From the NCBI RefSeq assembly GCF_958979055.1, contig NC_084899.1, forward strand, positions 24,929,501 to 24,993,500: DNA of 64,000 bases. Reading direction: 5' to 3'. The notes beneath the pieces are model-generated. The model had not been told where the DNA came from and searched no databases. It was given only the letters and a program-made list of their open reading frames with translations. The stretch comes from Alnus glutinosa. Lineage: Eukaryota; Streptophyta; Magnoliopsida; Fagales; Betulaceae. The position numbers and the translations under genes are program-made. Positions 44,801-54,296 of this stretch are shown here, one piece after another (position 1 is the first letter of the stretch; every line of letters begins with the position of its first letter).

Positions 44801-46957
44801 ATATTGATCACCCAACATTTTGTATAATGGAAAATGGCTTGACTTATATATTGTAACTTCCTATTTGTTTGATTGGTATATATATTAACATTTGTCTTTA
44901 TACTTATCATATATATATATATATATCAGTCAACACCCAAATGCCTCACACCTATCCCAATTAAATCAGCTATGCATTCTCACCAACTATTCAGGATCGT
45001 CAACATATACTCTTTCCGCCATTCTATCCCATCTAAAATCATACTTTTTGTAGCCTCCCTATTGAACATATCCTTCTTCACTACTTATACCAATGTTATT
45101 TAGTGTGATTTGATTGCCAAGCGAATCATTAATGTGGAAGTCGTCAAATTTATCCAAACTAGTCAGTACAATTATTACCTATGGATTTGTGCAATTGGAG
45201 CCAAATTTTGCTGTAAGTGGAATTGACAGTGTTGGGACCAGCATCTGTTTGGAAGGACTCGTGCTTATTTCTTTTCCGTGGGTCAGAAAGTGTAAGACAC
45301 TACATGTTTTATGGTCCTCTTTTGTGTGTTTACCACTTCATTGACATACTTTTCTGTTTGAGAAGAGTCTGAGATGCCGTGGAAACATGAAATATTATGC
45401 AAATTATGGGATGTGGTATGGCTAACAACAGTTGGAATGATGCATGCTGTCCACTATAGAATGGGTGGTGGGGATTGGCTCATTTGGATCAGTTGTTCAG
45501 TACACAATGAGCTAGTTCAAGAATACACCTTATAATTCTATTGAACTAAGTATTTCCCCTAGGATCCTATTCTTTCTAAGTACTTGGGAACAGGACTAGC
45601 TTTACCCACTGGACATCTTATTATTAGTGAGATACCTCATGATTGATTGACTTCTAGTTCTATAGATGGACTGATTGTATATTAATGATTCTTTTATGCA
45701 ATGAGTACCAAAAATTCACATTGCAAAGTTGATATTAAGAATGTGAAGGTACATTCACCTTAGAGGAATTATTGATTCACGTTGATGACAAATTAGGTAT
45801 GATGTAGCACAAAGATGTTCTCCTTATTTCTTTGGATTTCCTTGTTGATTTTAGTAAATAGAAGCGAAACTCTGTTTGTGTGTTGTTTGCTAGATTTTCT
45901 TTCCTACCCTAATCCACTTATGTTAATGATTTGCCAGGCCGAAGCATTGACTGGCATAAAACATCCAATATTAGCAGGACAGGAGTTGCTCAAGAAAGGG
46001 TTGCGCACAAAATGGGTGATTGTTAAGATGGGATCAAGGGGTTCGATTCTAATTACTACGTCAAATGTATCTTGTGCTCCTGCATTCAAGGTAATTTATA
46101 ATCCCAACTTGGTTTCTTATGACATTTCCATGAGTTCCTTTTGAACTTTTTTTGATACCTTGATGTTGATAATTGTTGTTGAAAGTTTTTGCTCACAATA
46201 ACAGTATCTAGTTTGGGGTTAATAATGGCACTCAAGTTTGTTCTTCATGTTCAATTTAAACCAAATATTGTACCTGTTTCTTGCTGTTGGACAATAGTGT
46301 CAGCCTTTTGTGCCAAATCATGTTCAAATTGTTTTAACAAATGACATAAAACCCAAGAGTTTGACATACTAGTCTCTGCTATATTTTGTATTAAACCTAT
46401 CACGTAAACTGATAGTGCTACAACTGATTTTCTTCCAATAATGGGAAAAAGTCCATGTCCGTCAACTCCCATGGAGTCCATTATTCTAACCTGCCTGAAC
46501 GCCTTGTCCATCTTCCTTTCTTTCCTAATGTGCAATGAAATATGTAATTCATATTCTACAATGTGATCAGGTGAATGTCATTGACACCGTTGGGTGCGGA
46601 GATAGTTTTGTGGCAGCTATTGCATTTGGTTTTATACACAATATGCCCATGGTTGGTTCTTTAGCTGTTGCAAATGCAGTGGGTGCTGCAACCGCAATGG
46701 GTTGTGGTGCAGGCAGGAGTGTAGCAACCTTGGAGAAAGTAGTAGAAATCTTAAAGGAGGCAAACCTCAATGAGGATGATAAATTTTGGAATGAACTGCT
46801 TTCTGAAAATTTGAGTACTCAAGAAATTACATTTCTCTCAAAGTTTGTCATAAATGGAAACAACAAGCAGCTGAAACATATTGCGCTACAGAAGGTGGTC
46901 TCTGAACTGCTGCCTAAGCTTGAATCTTCACGTGCAGAGGGAAAAGTTCGGTCTTGA
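41842..46957 (+). CDS. pfkB-family carbohydrate kinase, probably plastid-targeted
   Basis: Five coding exons: 41842-42192, 43705-43955, 44072-44363, 45938-46090 and 46571-46957. Their phases join to 477 residues. The first ~60 residues are Ser/Pro-rich and basic with few acids, like a transit peptide. DVATLGNLCVDVVLGVPKLP starts the kinase fold. Then come EAGGNCNVAIAAARMGLRCV (pfkB signature 1 region), FFDPGPRGKSL, VIVKMGSRGSIL, and DTVGCGDSFVAA (signature 2, with catalytic base Asp360). DTxGAGD is usual; here Ala is Cys. The fold phosphorylates a sugar or nucleoside with ATP, but the substrate cannot be read from the sequence. It resembles the single-copy plant pfkB protein of the At4g28706 type (from memory) more than fructokinases or FLN proteins. 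Intron 1 holds an L1 insertion and an LTR fragment. Confidence 0.88.
42440..42756. repeat. Old interspersed repeat in intron 1 of the pfkB gene
   Basis: AACTCACTTTGGAAACCGGC..TTATATACACATAGTTAA (42450-42510) recurs in diverged form at 42695-42756 and continues after the L1 insertion (43039-43110). The middle part resembles 33925-33995 in INDH. It is probably the same repeat family, cut by the L1. Confidence 0.45.
42757..43037 (+). mobile_element. 5'-truncated L1 LINE 3' end
   Basis: The translated text and the TACTTCCTGTGTACTAGGGT / GCGCCCCTTTGCGCTTTTTA ending are typical of plant L1 3' ends, followed by a short A tail. It is flanked by a 16-bp target duplication with one mismatch (GAGTTTGTATACACAT at 42741-42756 and GAGTTTATATACACAT at 43039-43054). 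The reverse transcriptase is absent, so the copy was dead on arrival. Confidence 0.85.
43139..43490 (-). mobile_element. LTR-like fragment (fossil) in intron 1 of the pfkB gene
   Basis: On the minus strand it starts TGTAAGGGGTCTC. It has a TATA-like GTATAAAAGGGCCC near 43360 and a downstream TTGTCCTCGAAACAACCC, then a 32-36 bp unit (TTGATGAAGGAAATTGTATT...) repeated in tandem at 43165-43245. The layout is that of an LTR promoter region. I found no partner LTR and no convincing target duplication. The family is uncertain. Confidence 0.5.
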
Positions 46958-48360
46958 CAGATTAGGAAGAACTGTAGCTTTTCAGCTAAGGACTTGATTT
47001 TTTAGGAACAAAACAAATTCATGCTCTCGGTTCTACTGGGTTTGGTTGCCCTCAAAAGTCTACTGCCATGCAATGAGGCCTGGCTGGGACAATAAACACA
47101 GATTGGATTGGTATTGGCTCAAGGAGTTAGCATGGTTGCATGTACAGCCTGTTTTTTTCTTTTTTCTTTTTTTCAGTGCAGATGTTGGGTGATTGTATTG
47201 CTTAATAGTTTTAGCAGCAGTGCTTTGGCATGCCTGAGAGCTTTACATCTGAATTGGGTTACTGCAAGCAGCTTCTTCATAAATTTGTGAAGATGTTCCT
47301 TTTTTTGACCATTGAAACATGAATACTTCCAGAGCAGGTACCAATGTCTCCTTGCTTAATGTCGGTATTGTAATGTGATTTTTCCTGATCAATAGCATAA
47401 AGGAAACAATCTTACCTGTTTTCGATAATAAACTTCTCAAGTTGAATGTCACCAAGAGTCCATGTAAATGATTTCATGAGTGGTCCTTCTGAATTCATCA
47501 AAACTTGTTTAACCAAGACCCTTTTTATTCAGTATCTTTATCCATCACTACGAATTAGTTGTGATTGAATGGTGAGATTTTTCAGAATATTGATCCATAA
47601 CTTTCAGTACTTTTGCCTATTTTATAAATAACAAAGTTTTTCTTCAAATTGGGTCGGAGGAAATTTCTTTGTTTATTAAATCAACACGTGTCCAAAATGT
47701 ATGTAATTTTTTACATATATTTTAAAGGATGCATGTAATTCTTACTTACATTTTTAAAAATGCATATAAAAATTAAATGTCAATTTAATTGATTGAAGTA
47801 GAGAAATTTCTTTCATCCCAATTTCGAAGAAAGCTTTGTCCTTATAAAATTAAACAACAAAAATCGTGATAACTTGAGATTTTGCATTACTTACCATATA
47901 ATTTCCTTTTTTCTCAAAATCTTTAAATTAATCAGCAATATCAACCAGAGAATTTATTTGAGATATGCTTAGAATCCAGAGGGATAGACACGGTTTGGGA
48001 TGGAAATTATAAAAACAATTCCTTGTGGCCATAGTCATACCGATAGCTACTCCTTAGGTAAAGGTTTTTTCTTTTTCTTTTTCTTCTTTTTTTCAATCCT
48101 ATGAATTTAATTTTTTTACAAAAAAATAAAATAATAATATTAAAAATTACACTTTTATTTCACTATTATCTCACCATCTTGATGTAACAGTGTGAATCAA
48201 GACATCTCTTGTTACTGAATATCAATGGTCAAGTTTGAAATTCACTGCTTTGAACACAAACCCATTAATATATAATTTGAAGAGAAAAAATATATATATT
48301 TGGTACACGAAATATCATCTAATAATATAATCCAAGCCAAACTCTCACCACTAAAATATC
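46958..48360. other. pfkB gene 3' region and intergenic DNA
   Basis: The 3' untranslated sequence probably extends into about 47350. The rest is AT-rich without recognised genes or elements. Confidence 0.5.
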
Positions 48361-48404
48361 ATCACGGCCTAAACTTTGAACGGGGGGACCCGATCCAGTA
48401 AATC

Positions 48405-48785
48405 CATTGGAATTGAAGGGCCGTGGGCCGTGGGATCAAATGAGTGTAAAATTTAAAAACACATCTCCTACCCTTTTGCGATGGGGGTAAAATAGGCACA
48501 GTGTAAAAATAAACTCCATGACCTAAATACCCTCTGAATTGGGTAACCCTAAGCGTTCTGAGCCCCAAAAACTCCAAAGCACATCGCCTACCCTTTTGCC
48601 CCTGCAAATTTCTCAGTCTTCCCCTTCTCTGCCCTTCATCTTTGAGGTTTTCCCTTCTGCACCCTAAACCCCACCCCGCCACACTCTAAACCCTTCTCTC
48701 TCTCGCTCTCTCTCTCTCTCACGCACTTTTTTCTTTTATTCACACATTTTTTCATCAATGCATTAATCTTAAACCCTAATTAACT
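48405..48785 (+). promoter_or_regulatory. Promoter/leader of the MUSTANG gene with site II-like and telo-box-like motifs
   Basis: GGGCCGTGGGCCGTGGG (about 48418-48434) contains TGGGCC (site II) cores. Telo-box-like words AACCCTAA, ACCCTAAACCCC and AAACCCTAAT occur at about 48543, 48661 and 48771. A long CT-rich run (48695-48720) is typical of a plant transcription start zone. A CACATC(T/G)CCTACCCTTTTGC block is present twice (48460 and 48580). Site II plus telo-box pairs are known from genes expressed in dividing cells. The role here is inference. Confidence 0.45.
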
Positions 48786-49598
48786 TTTGTTTATTGGTGT
48801 CTAATTAATCTGTTTTTGTTTTTTAATTTTTTGCAGGTTCTGTTAGAGGTTGTTTGTGGGGAGGTCGTTATAACTTATGCGTGAGTTCTAATTTCTTTTC
48901 AATTTTTTTTATCGGTTTCTGAGTGGAGAAGTTTTCTGTTTGGTTTCCGAGAAATTTTAAGGGAAAGGGAAGAGAAAACGGAAAAGGAAAAGGAAAAGCA
49001 GTATAAATCGAACGGTTTAGCAATTGAGTTAGGCTCGGTTGGGCAGTGTAATGGGAAACTTGACTCTCTGTGTGTTGTTTTGGTTTCTCAAAGAAAAAGG
49101 AAAAAAAACCCAACTGATGTTTTGTCCCACATAATGAGAAACATCAGGATTCTAGTATGTTGTTACTTCGTTTTCTTATATTTTCTCGGCAACCAAACTG
49201 AGTGAAACATCATTAATGTGTCTTCTTTACATGATTGATTTCGCTATATGAATTTGTGTTTACTGATTAGTTTTCTAATTTCTCAGTTCGTTCGGCTTAT
49301 TTTTGAAAGAACCTATGTGTTGGAGGAGAACTCGGCTGGGTAGAAAAGAAAGCAAGTTGAGGGTATAGTTTAGGTAATGCTTTTGTGCTGTAATTGTTAT
49401 AACCTTTTAATGACTTTTTCTTGTATATGTTAGTGCTTGGTGTGGGAGGAAAAGAAAGGGTTTTGATTCACAGGTATTTGTTTTGTGGACAGGTCTAATT
49501 GGAAACACATAGGAAAGCACTGGTTTTTTTGGCCATAAGTTGAGCTTTTGATTTCATTGATACGGTTGGTGTTTATTGTGGTAACTGTTTGATTTGTT
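48786..49598 (+). other. 5' untranslated region with introns upstream of the MUSTANG gene
   Basis: TTTTTTGCAG at about 48837 looks like an acceptor, and more than one leader intron is likely before the ATG at 49599. Exact borders could not be settled. No competing gene. Confidence 0.4.
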
Positions 49599-51863
49599 AT
49601 GGCCAACAACAACTTGATTCTTGGTCAAAAGCGGGATTTATCATTGATGCCGGATCAACATTTTGCACTAGGGCAGCATCACAATGTGATTCTGAGTCGT
49701 AGTCATAATTTTGGATCAGGGCAGACTCATGATCATGGTTTGGATATAGGACCTACCCATGATCATGGACTAGCTCTTGGCCCGACACATGAACATAGAA
49801 TGGCTCTTGAACATACACATGTTGAGAATTTTGGTGAATATGATTTAGAGTTGGATGGAGATAAGGATTCCGAAGCTGATCAAGAGCATGCTGATGTTGA
49901 CAACCATAATAATGAATTGTCTCTTACTGCTCAGGATCATGACTTAGACTTATCCGATAATCATGAATTGGCTGTTGTAGAGAACCATGATCTTCATGAG
50001 AGCTTAGATCTAGCTTTGGACCAGAATCAGGAAATGAGTATTGTATCTGGCTCAGATATGCAGCAGCCTCTACTGGTTAGTCCTCCTTTCCCTCAGTCCC
50101 GAGCCTTAGTGCTAGATTCTAATGATAAACTGACTGTTGGGCAAGAGTTTCCTGATGTCCATAGCTGCCGAAGGGCACTGAGGGATGCAGCCATTGCCCT
50201 TCGCTTTGAGATGCAGACAATCAAGTCTGACAAGACTCGTTTCACTGCCAAATGTTCAAGTGAGGGATGCCCTTGGCGAATTCATGCTGCGAAGCTTCCA
50301 GGTGTTCCTACTTTCACAATTAGGACCATTCATAAGCCACATACCTGTGGTGGAATCACCCATCTTGGTCATCAACAAGCCTCAGTCCAGTGGGTTGCAG
50401 AGTCTGTGGAACAACGCCTGAGGGAAAATCCTAACTACAAACCAAAGGAGATATTAGAAGAGATCCACAGGATCCATGGGATTGCATTAACGTATAAGCA
50501 AGCATGGAGGGGAAGGGAACGAATCATGGCTGCAGTCCGTGGGTCATTTGAGGAAGATTATCGTCGGCTTCCACAGTATTGTGACCAGATCAGAATGACA
50601 AATCCAGGAAGTATCGCGTTTGTCTATGGAAATCCTGTTGACAACTGTTTCCAACGACTCTTTGTTTCATTTCAAGCATCCATTTATGGGTTTCTAAATG
50701 CATGCCGACCTCTTATAGGTCTTGATAGGACTCCTCTGAAAAGCAAGTATCTTGGGACGCTGCTTTTGGCTACTGGTTTTGATGGAGATGGTGCTTTGTT
50801 TCCTTTGGCATTTGGTGTGGTTGACGAGGAAAATGATGATAACTGGATGTGGTTCCTTTCCGAGCTGCATAACCTGCTTGAAACTAATGCAGAGAACATG
50901 CCAAGGCTTACAATTTTGTCTGATAGGCAGAACGGAGTCATGGATGGAGTAGAGGGAACCTTCCCAACCGCATTTCATGGGTTTTGCATGCATCATCTTA
51001 GTGACAGTTTCCGGAAGGAATTCAACAGTGCTGTTCTTGTCAACCTTCTTTGGGAGGCTGCACATGCTCTCACTATCATCGAATTCGAAGCAAAAATCCT
51101 TGAGATTGAAGAGATATCACAGGAAGCTGCTTACTGGATTCGACGGATTCCACCTCGCCTGTGGGCCACAGCATATTTTGAGGGAACAAGGTTTGGGCAT
51201 CTCACAGCTAATGTAGCTGAATATTTGACAACTTGGATGGCTGAAGCTTCTGCGCTTCCAATAATTCAAATGATGGAGTATGTACGTCGGCAGCTGATGA
51301 CTTGGTTCAATGAGCGTCGTGAAGCAAGCATGCAGTGGACCAGTATTCTTGTTCCTTCTGCCGAAAGGCGTGTGTCAGAGGCTATTGAGTGTGCGCATAA
51401 CTACCAAGTGCTCCGAGCAAATGAAGCTGAATTTGAAGTCATATCCCATGAAGGATCACATATAGTGGACATCCGCACCCGGTGCTGTTCGTGTCGTGGA
51501 TGGCAGCTCTGTGGGCTGCCCTGTGCTCATTCCGTGGCGGCTCTTCTCTCTTGCAGGCAGAATGTTCATCGGTTTACTGAAAGTTGTTTCACTGTGGCAA
51601 ATTATCGCAAGGCATATTCACTAACGATACACCCAATTCCAGATAAAGCCCTTTGGAAGGAGATGTCATCAGAGGCAATTGACGACGACGGTAATAAAGA
51701 CACTGATGTTATCATAAATCCTCCAAAGTCACTTCGGCCACCCGGACGTCCAAGAAAAAGACGAGTCCGCGCAGAAGATAGTGGTCGCGCGAAACGGGTT
51801 GTGCATTGCAGCCGCTGCAATCAGACTGGCCATTTCCGAACAACATGTACAGCACCTATATAG
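49599..51863 (+). CDS. MUSTANG-type domesticated MULE transposase
   Basis: One uninterrupted frame of 754 residues. Residues 1-90 contain His-rich near-repeats (THDHGLDIGP, THDHGLALGP, THEHRMALEH), followed by an acidic stretch. A MuDR-type N-terminal DNA-binding domain lies near 165-240 (KCSSEGCPWRIHAAK). The MULE transposase core has candidate catalytic Asp376 (GLDRTPLKSKYLG) and Asp442 (LSDRQNGV), then FCMHHLSDSF. A SWIM finger (CSCRGWQLCGLPCAHSVAAL) and a terminal CCHC knuckle (CSRCNQTGHFRTTC, 737-750) end the protein. This order matches the MUSTANG-A family, host genes derived from Mutator transposases. I see no long TIRs or target duplications around it, the frame is intact, and it has a housekeeping-like promoter. 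A host role is therefore likely, and its exact function is unknown. Confidence 0.9.
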   Translation: MANNNLILGQKRDLSLMPDQHFALGQHHNVILSRSHNFGSGQTHDHGLDIGPTHDHGLALGPTHEHRMALEHTHVENFGEYDLELDGDKDSEADQEHADVDNHNNELSLTAQDHDLDLSDNHELAVVENHDLHESLDLALDQNQEMSIVSGSDMQQPLLVSPPFPQSRALVLDSNDKLTVGQEFPDVHSCRRALRDAAIALRFEMQTIKSDKTRFTAKCSSEGCPWRIHAAKLPGVPTFTIRTIHKPHTCGGITHLGHQQASVQWVAESVEQRLRENPNYKPKEILEEIHRIHGIALTYKQAWRGRERIMAAVRGSFEEDYRRLPQYCDQIRMTNPGSIAFVYGNPVDNCFQRLFVSFQASIYGFLNACRPLIGLDRTPLKSKYLGTLLLATGFDGDGALFPLAFGVVDEENDDNWMWFLSELHNLLETNAENMPRLTILSDRQNGVMDGVEGTFPTAFHGFCMHHLSDSFRKEFNSAVLVNLLWEAAHALTIIEFEAKILEIEEISQEAAYWIRRIPPRLWATAYFEGTRFGHLTANVAEYLTTWMAEASALPIIQMMEYVRRQLMTWFNERREASMQWTSILVPSAERRVSEAIECAHNYQVLRANEAEFEVISHEGSHIVDIRTRCCSCRGWQLCGLPCAHSVAALLSCRQNVHRFTESCFTVANYRKAYSLTIHPIPDKALWKEMSSEAIDDDGNKDTDVIINPPKSLRPPGRPRKRRVRAEDSGRAKRVVHCSRCNQTGHFRTTCTAPI

Positions 51864-51899
51864 ATTCCAGTATGCGAGTTGGGCTATGACCCCTTATAC

Positions 51900-52856
51900 C
51901 GTGCAAAGAAAATCAGTTCTTTTGGATATATCTCTAGCTTTGGTTATTAGCTGGTTCTGTTTTCAGAAATATTCTTTACTTCTATACATAGGCTTCTTCA
52001 GATAAAAATTTAGTTTAGACAGGCAATAGTATCGGATGTTTGTTTCATTGTTTCGGATTTTAGACATAGGCTAAGTTTTTTATTTGTTATTTTTCTTTGA
52101 AAAGAGACATAGGCTAAGTTATTTCCTTTTATTTGTCATTGAATATTGCTTTGTTCACTTCAATAATTTAAGTTCTAGCATGTTACAACAAGAGTTGGAA
52201 ATTTTTTAGGTGATGGATGATTGGCAAATCCATGAGCTCGCTTGGATACTTTTCCGTGTGTTTCTCGAAACTCAAAAGTAACCATATTCTAGTGGCTCTT
52301 CAAAATGGTCTATACCACGGGCACATTTCGCTTTGTTTTGGTTGTATCGGACCCAAAAGAAGACGATCGAACTTTTTGGATAAAAAAGATATTGCAAGTA
52401 TCTTGGAGTAGTTGACTCAGAAATTTGCTTCGCATAACGTACACATCATAGAGAAATAATGTTAAAAGGGGAAAAAAATTAAATTTATTCTCTAGGTTTT
52501 CATGTGATTTCAATTCAGTATGTAAGTTTCTAATTTTGGTCAAGTTTTTGGGAAATGCTTGCTGGGGGACACTCAACCGTCCCCCAGCACCCATTTATAA
52601 TAAAAAATCAATTTCTTTTATTAAAAAGAGGCTCACAGGGGACGGATAAGTGTCTCTTGTGTAGCAAAGTTCCAAATTTTCATTTGGTTTCAAATGTCAT
52701 TTAATTAATTCACCGTCAAATTAATTATAAGTATATCATGTCAAACTAATTAATTAATCACATGGTTCTTGTTTGACATGAATATATCCTAAATAATAAC
52801 TTTAGGATATATTCACATGGCACAATTACTTTCAAGTTATAAATTATATCATAAAT

Positions 52857-52889
<33 letters not shown>

Positions 52890-54290
52890 AAGAGGTGTCT
52901 AGCCAATTGTATCGCTGTGGCACATCCAATTAGTACATGACGTATCGAATGAGATCCACGTGAAATTAACTGATTGATTTGAGGTGACATCGTTAATTAC
53001 TTAAACGGTAAATTGACTCAAATTAAATATATATATTTTTAAAAAAAATTGGTAAAGGACCTAATACAAAGCTAAAACCAAAAACAAAATTAAACAACTA
53101 CATCAAAGACCGAGGGTGTAGGGGTAAGAACAATGAGAATGCTGTCAAAATAAGATCTGCATGCAATCCAATTTGTTGCATAATGGGCATAGATATGGGG
53201 ATAAAGTCTCATGAGAAATATGCGGGAATAAAGTCAAAGATATCAAAGAGATGATAGGTGAGACATGCCAATCTTGAGATAAGCTGGGTATTGAAGAGCT
53301 TAAATAACAACCTAAGGGAGTAATGCTAAACAAATCCCCTTATGTCCTCTTAAAATTGATGTGACTTTTAAAATTATTATTGAATTTGTGAGAGATCATT
53401 ATTGAATTTTGATTCAATGGTAATTTTAAAAGTCACATCAATTTTGGAGGGATACAAGGGCATTTAGCATTACTTAAAACTAAGGACCTAATTGGCAAAA
53501 CTAAAAATTCAGAAATTAAATTAGGATAAAACCTAAGGACTAAATTTAATATTACCCTCGAGTAAATTACACTTTTCCATCCTAACCACAGGTTCATTTG
53601 TAACGTCTCCTTAAAACTTTAAATGACCCGTGATCTGTGAGCTTAGTTGCTCAAATTTGACTTACAATTTTTACATGGGCCATTATCTTGACTCACTCTT
53701 CGTTCATAAGTCAATTATCTTGGGAAATGCCTATATTACCTTACCATTGCAATACAAACGAGAATGTGAGGTGCTACACACTCTTCGCTTATAAGTGCCC
53801 TTTGAGAGGGTAGAATTTCTCAAACGAGAATAGATCGAAGAAAAGTCTGTCCACACCAACTCAATGATCAAAGGGTCATTCGCACATCGTAGGTAATGCT
53901 TAAATTTCCTGATGGCTACACGAGCACACAAGTAGCAAAGAGAAGAATAATATTACCGAGTCTTCAACCAAAAAAAAAAAACAAAAAGGAAAAAGCAAGC
54001 ATTACCAACGTAGCATTACTTTGGTTAAGAATCCTATATAATTTAAATAATTCGGGACGGGTAGCAACAGTCCAGAGGAGGGGGCCAGTGTAGCAATAAG
54101 AATTAGAGGGGAAATTAACAAACCTAAAAAGGGACAACTCAATTGTTCGTGAAATGTGTTAAGAGAATGAAAAACTAAATGTCACCAAATTCAGGACATC
54201 AACACATCAAATTTCTGGTATTTTCCAGGCGAATCATTGAAGAACATGTCGTTAAGCCAAATGCCGAGCTAACCCACCAAAACTTGCGTC
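51900..54290. other. Intergenic DNA between the MUSTANG and FLK genes
   Basis: It holds the MUSTANG 3' untranslated region (to about 52200). A small MITE-like hairpin of GGGGGACACTCAACCGTCCCCC type lies at about 52560-52590. An IR hairpin with arms TGAATATATCCTAAA lies at about 52778-52816. There is a T-run (52859-52889) and the MITE at 53319-53474. No gene recognised. Confidence 0.55.
53319..53474. repeat. MITE of the AGTAATGCTA family
   Basis: It starts AGTAATGCTAAA and ends TTTAGCATTACT, an exact 12-bp terminal inversion. The inner arms AATTGATGTGACTTTTAAAA are repeated inverted. Length is 156 bp. The sister copies at 15794 and 62678 are more degraded. Confidence 0.75.
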
Positions 54291-54296
54291 AGCTTC

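Noticed and set aside
48362-48682. 106-residue minus-strand frame upstream of the MUSTANG gene
   Set aside because: No recognisable domain. The stretch looks like the promoter and leader of the plus-strand gene.
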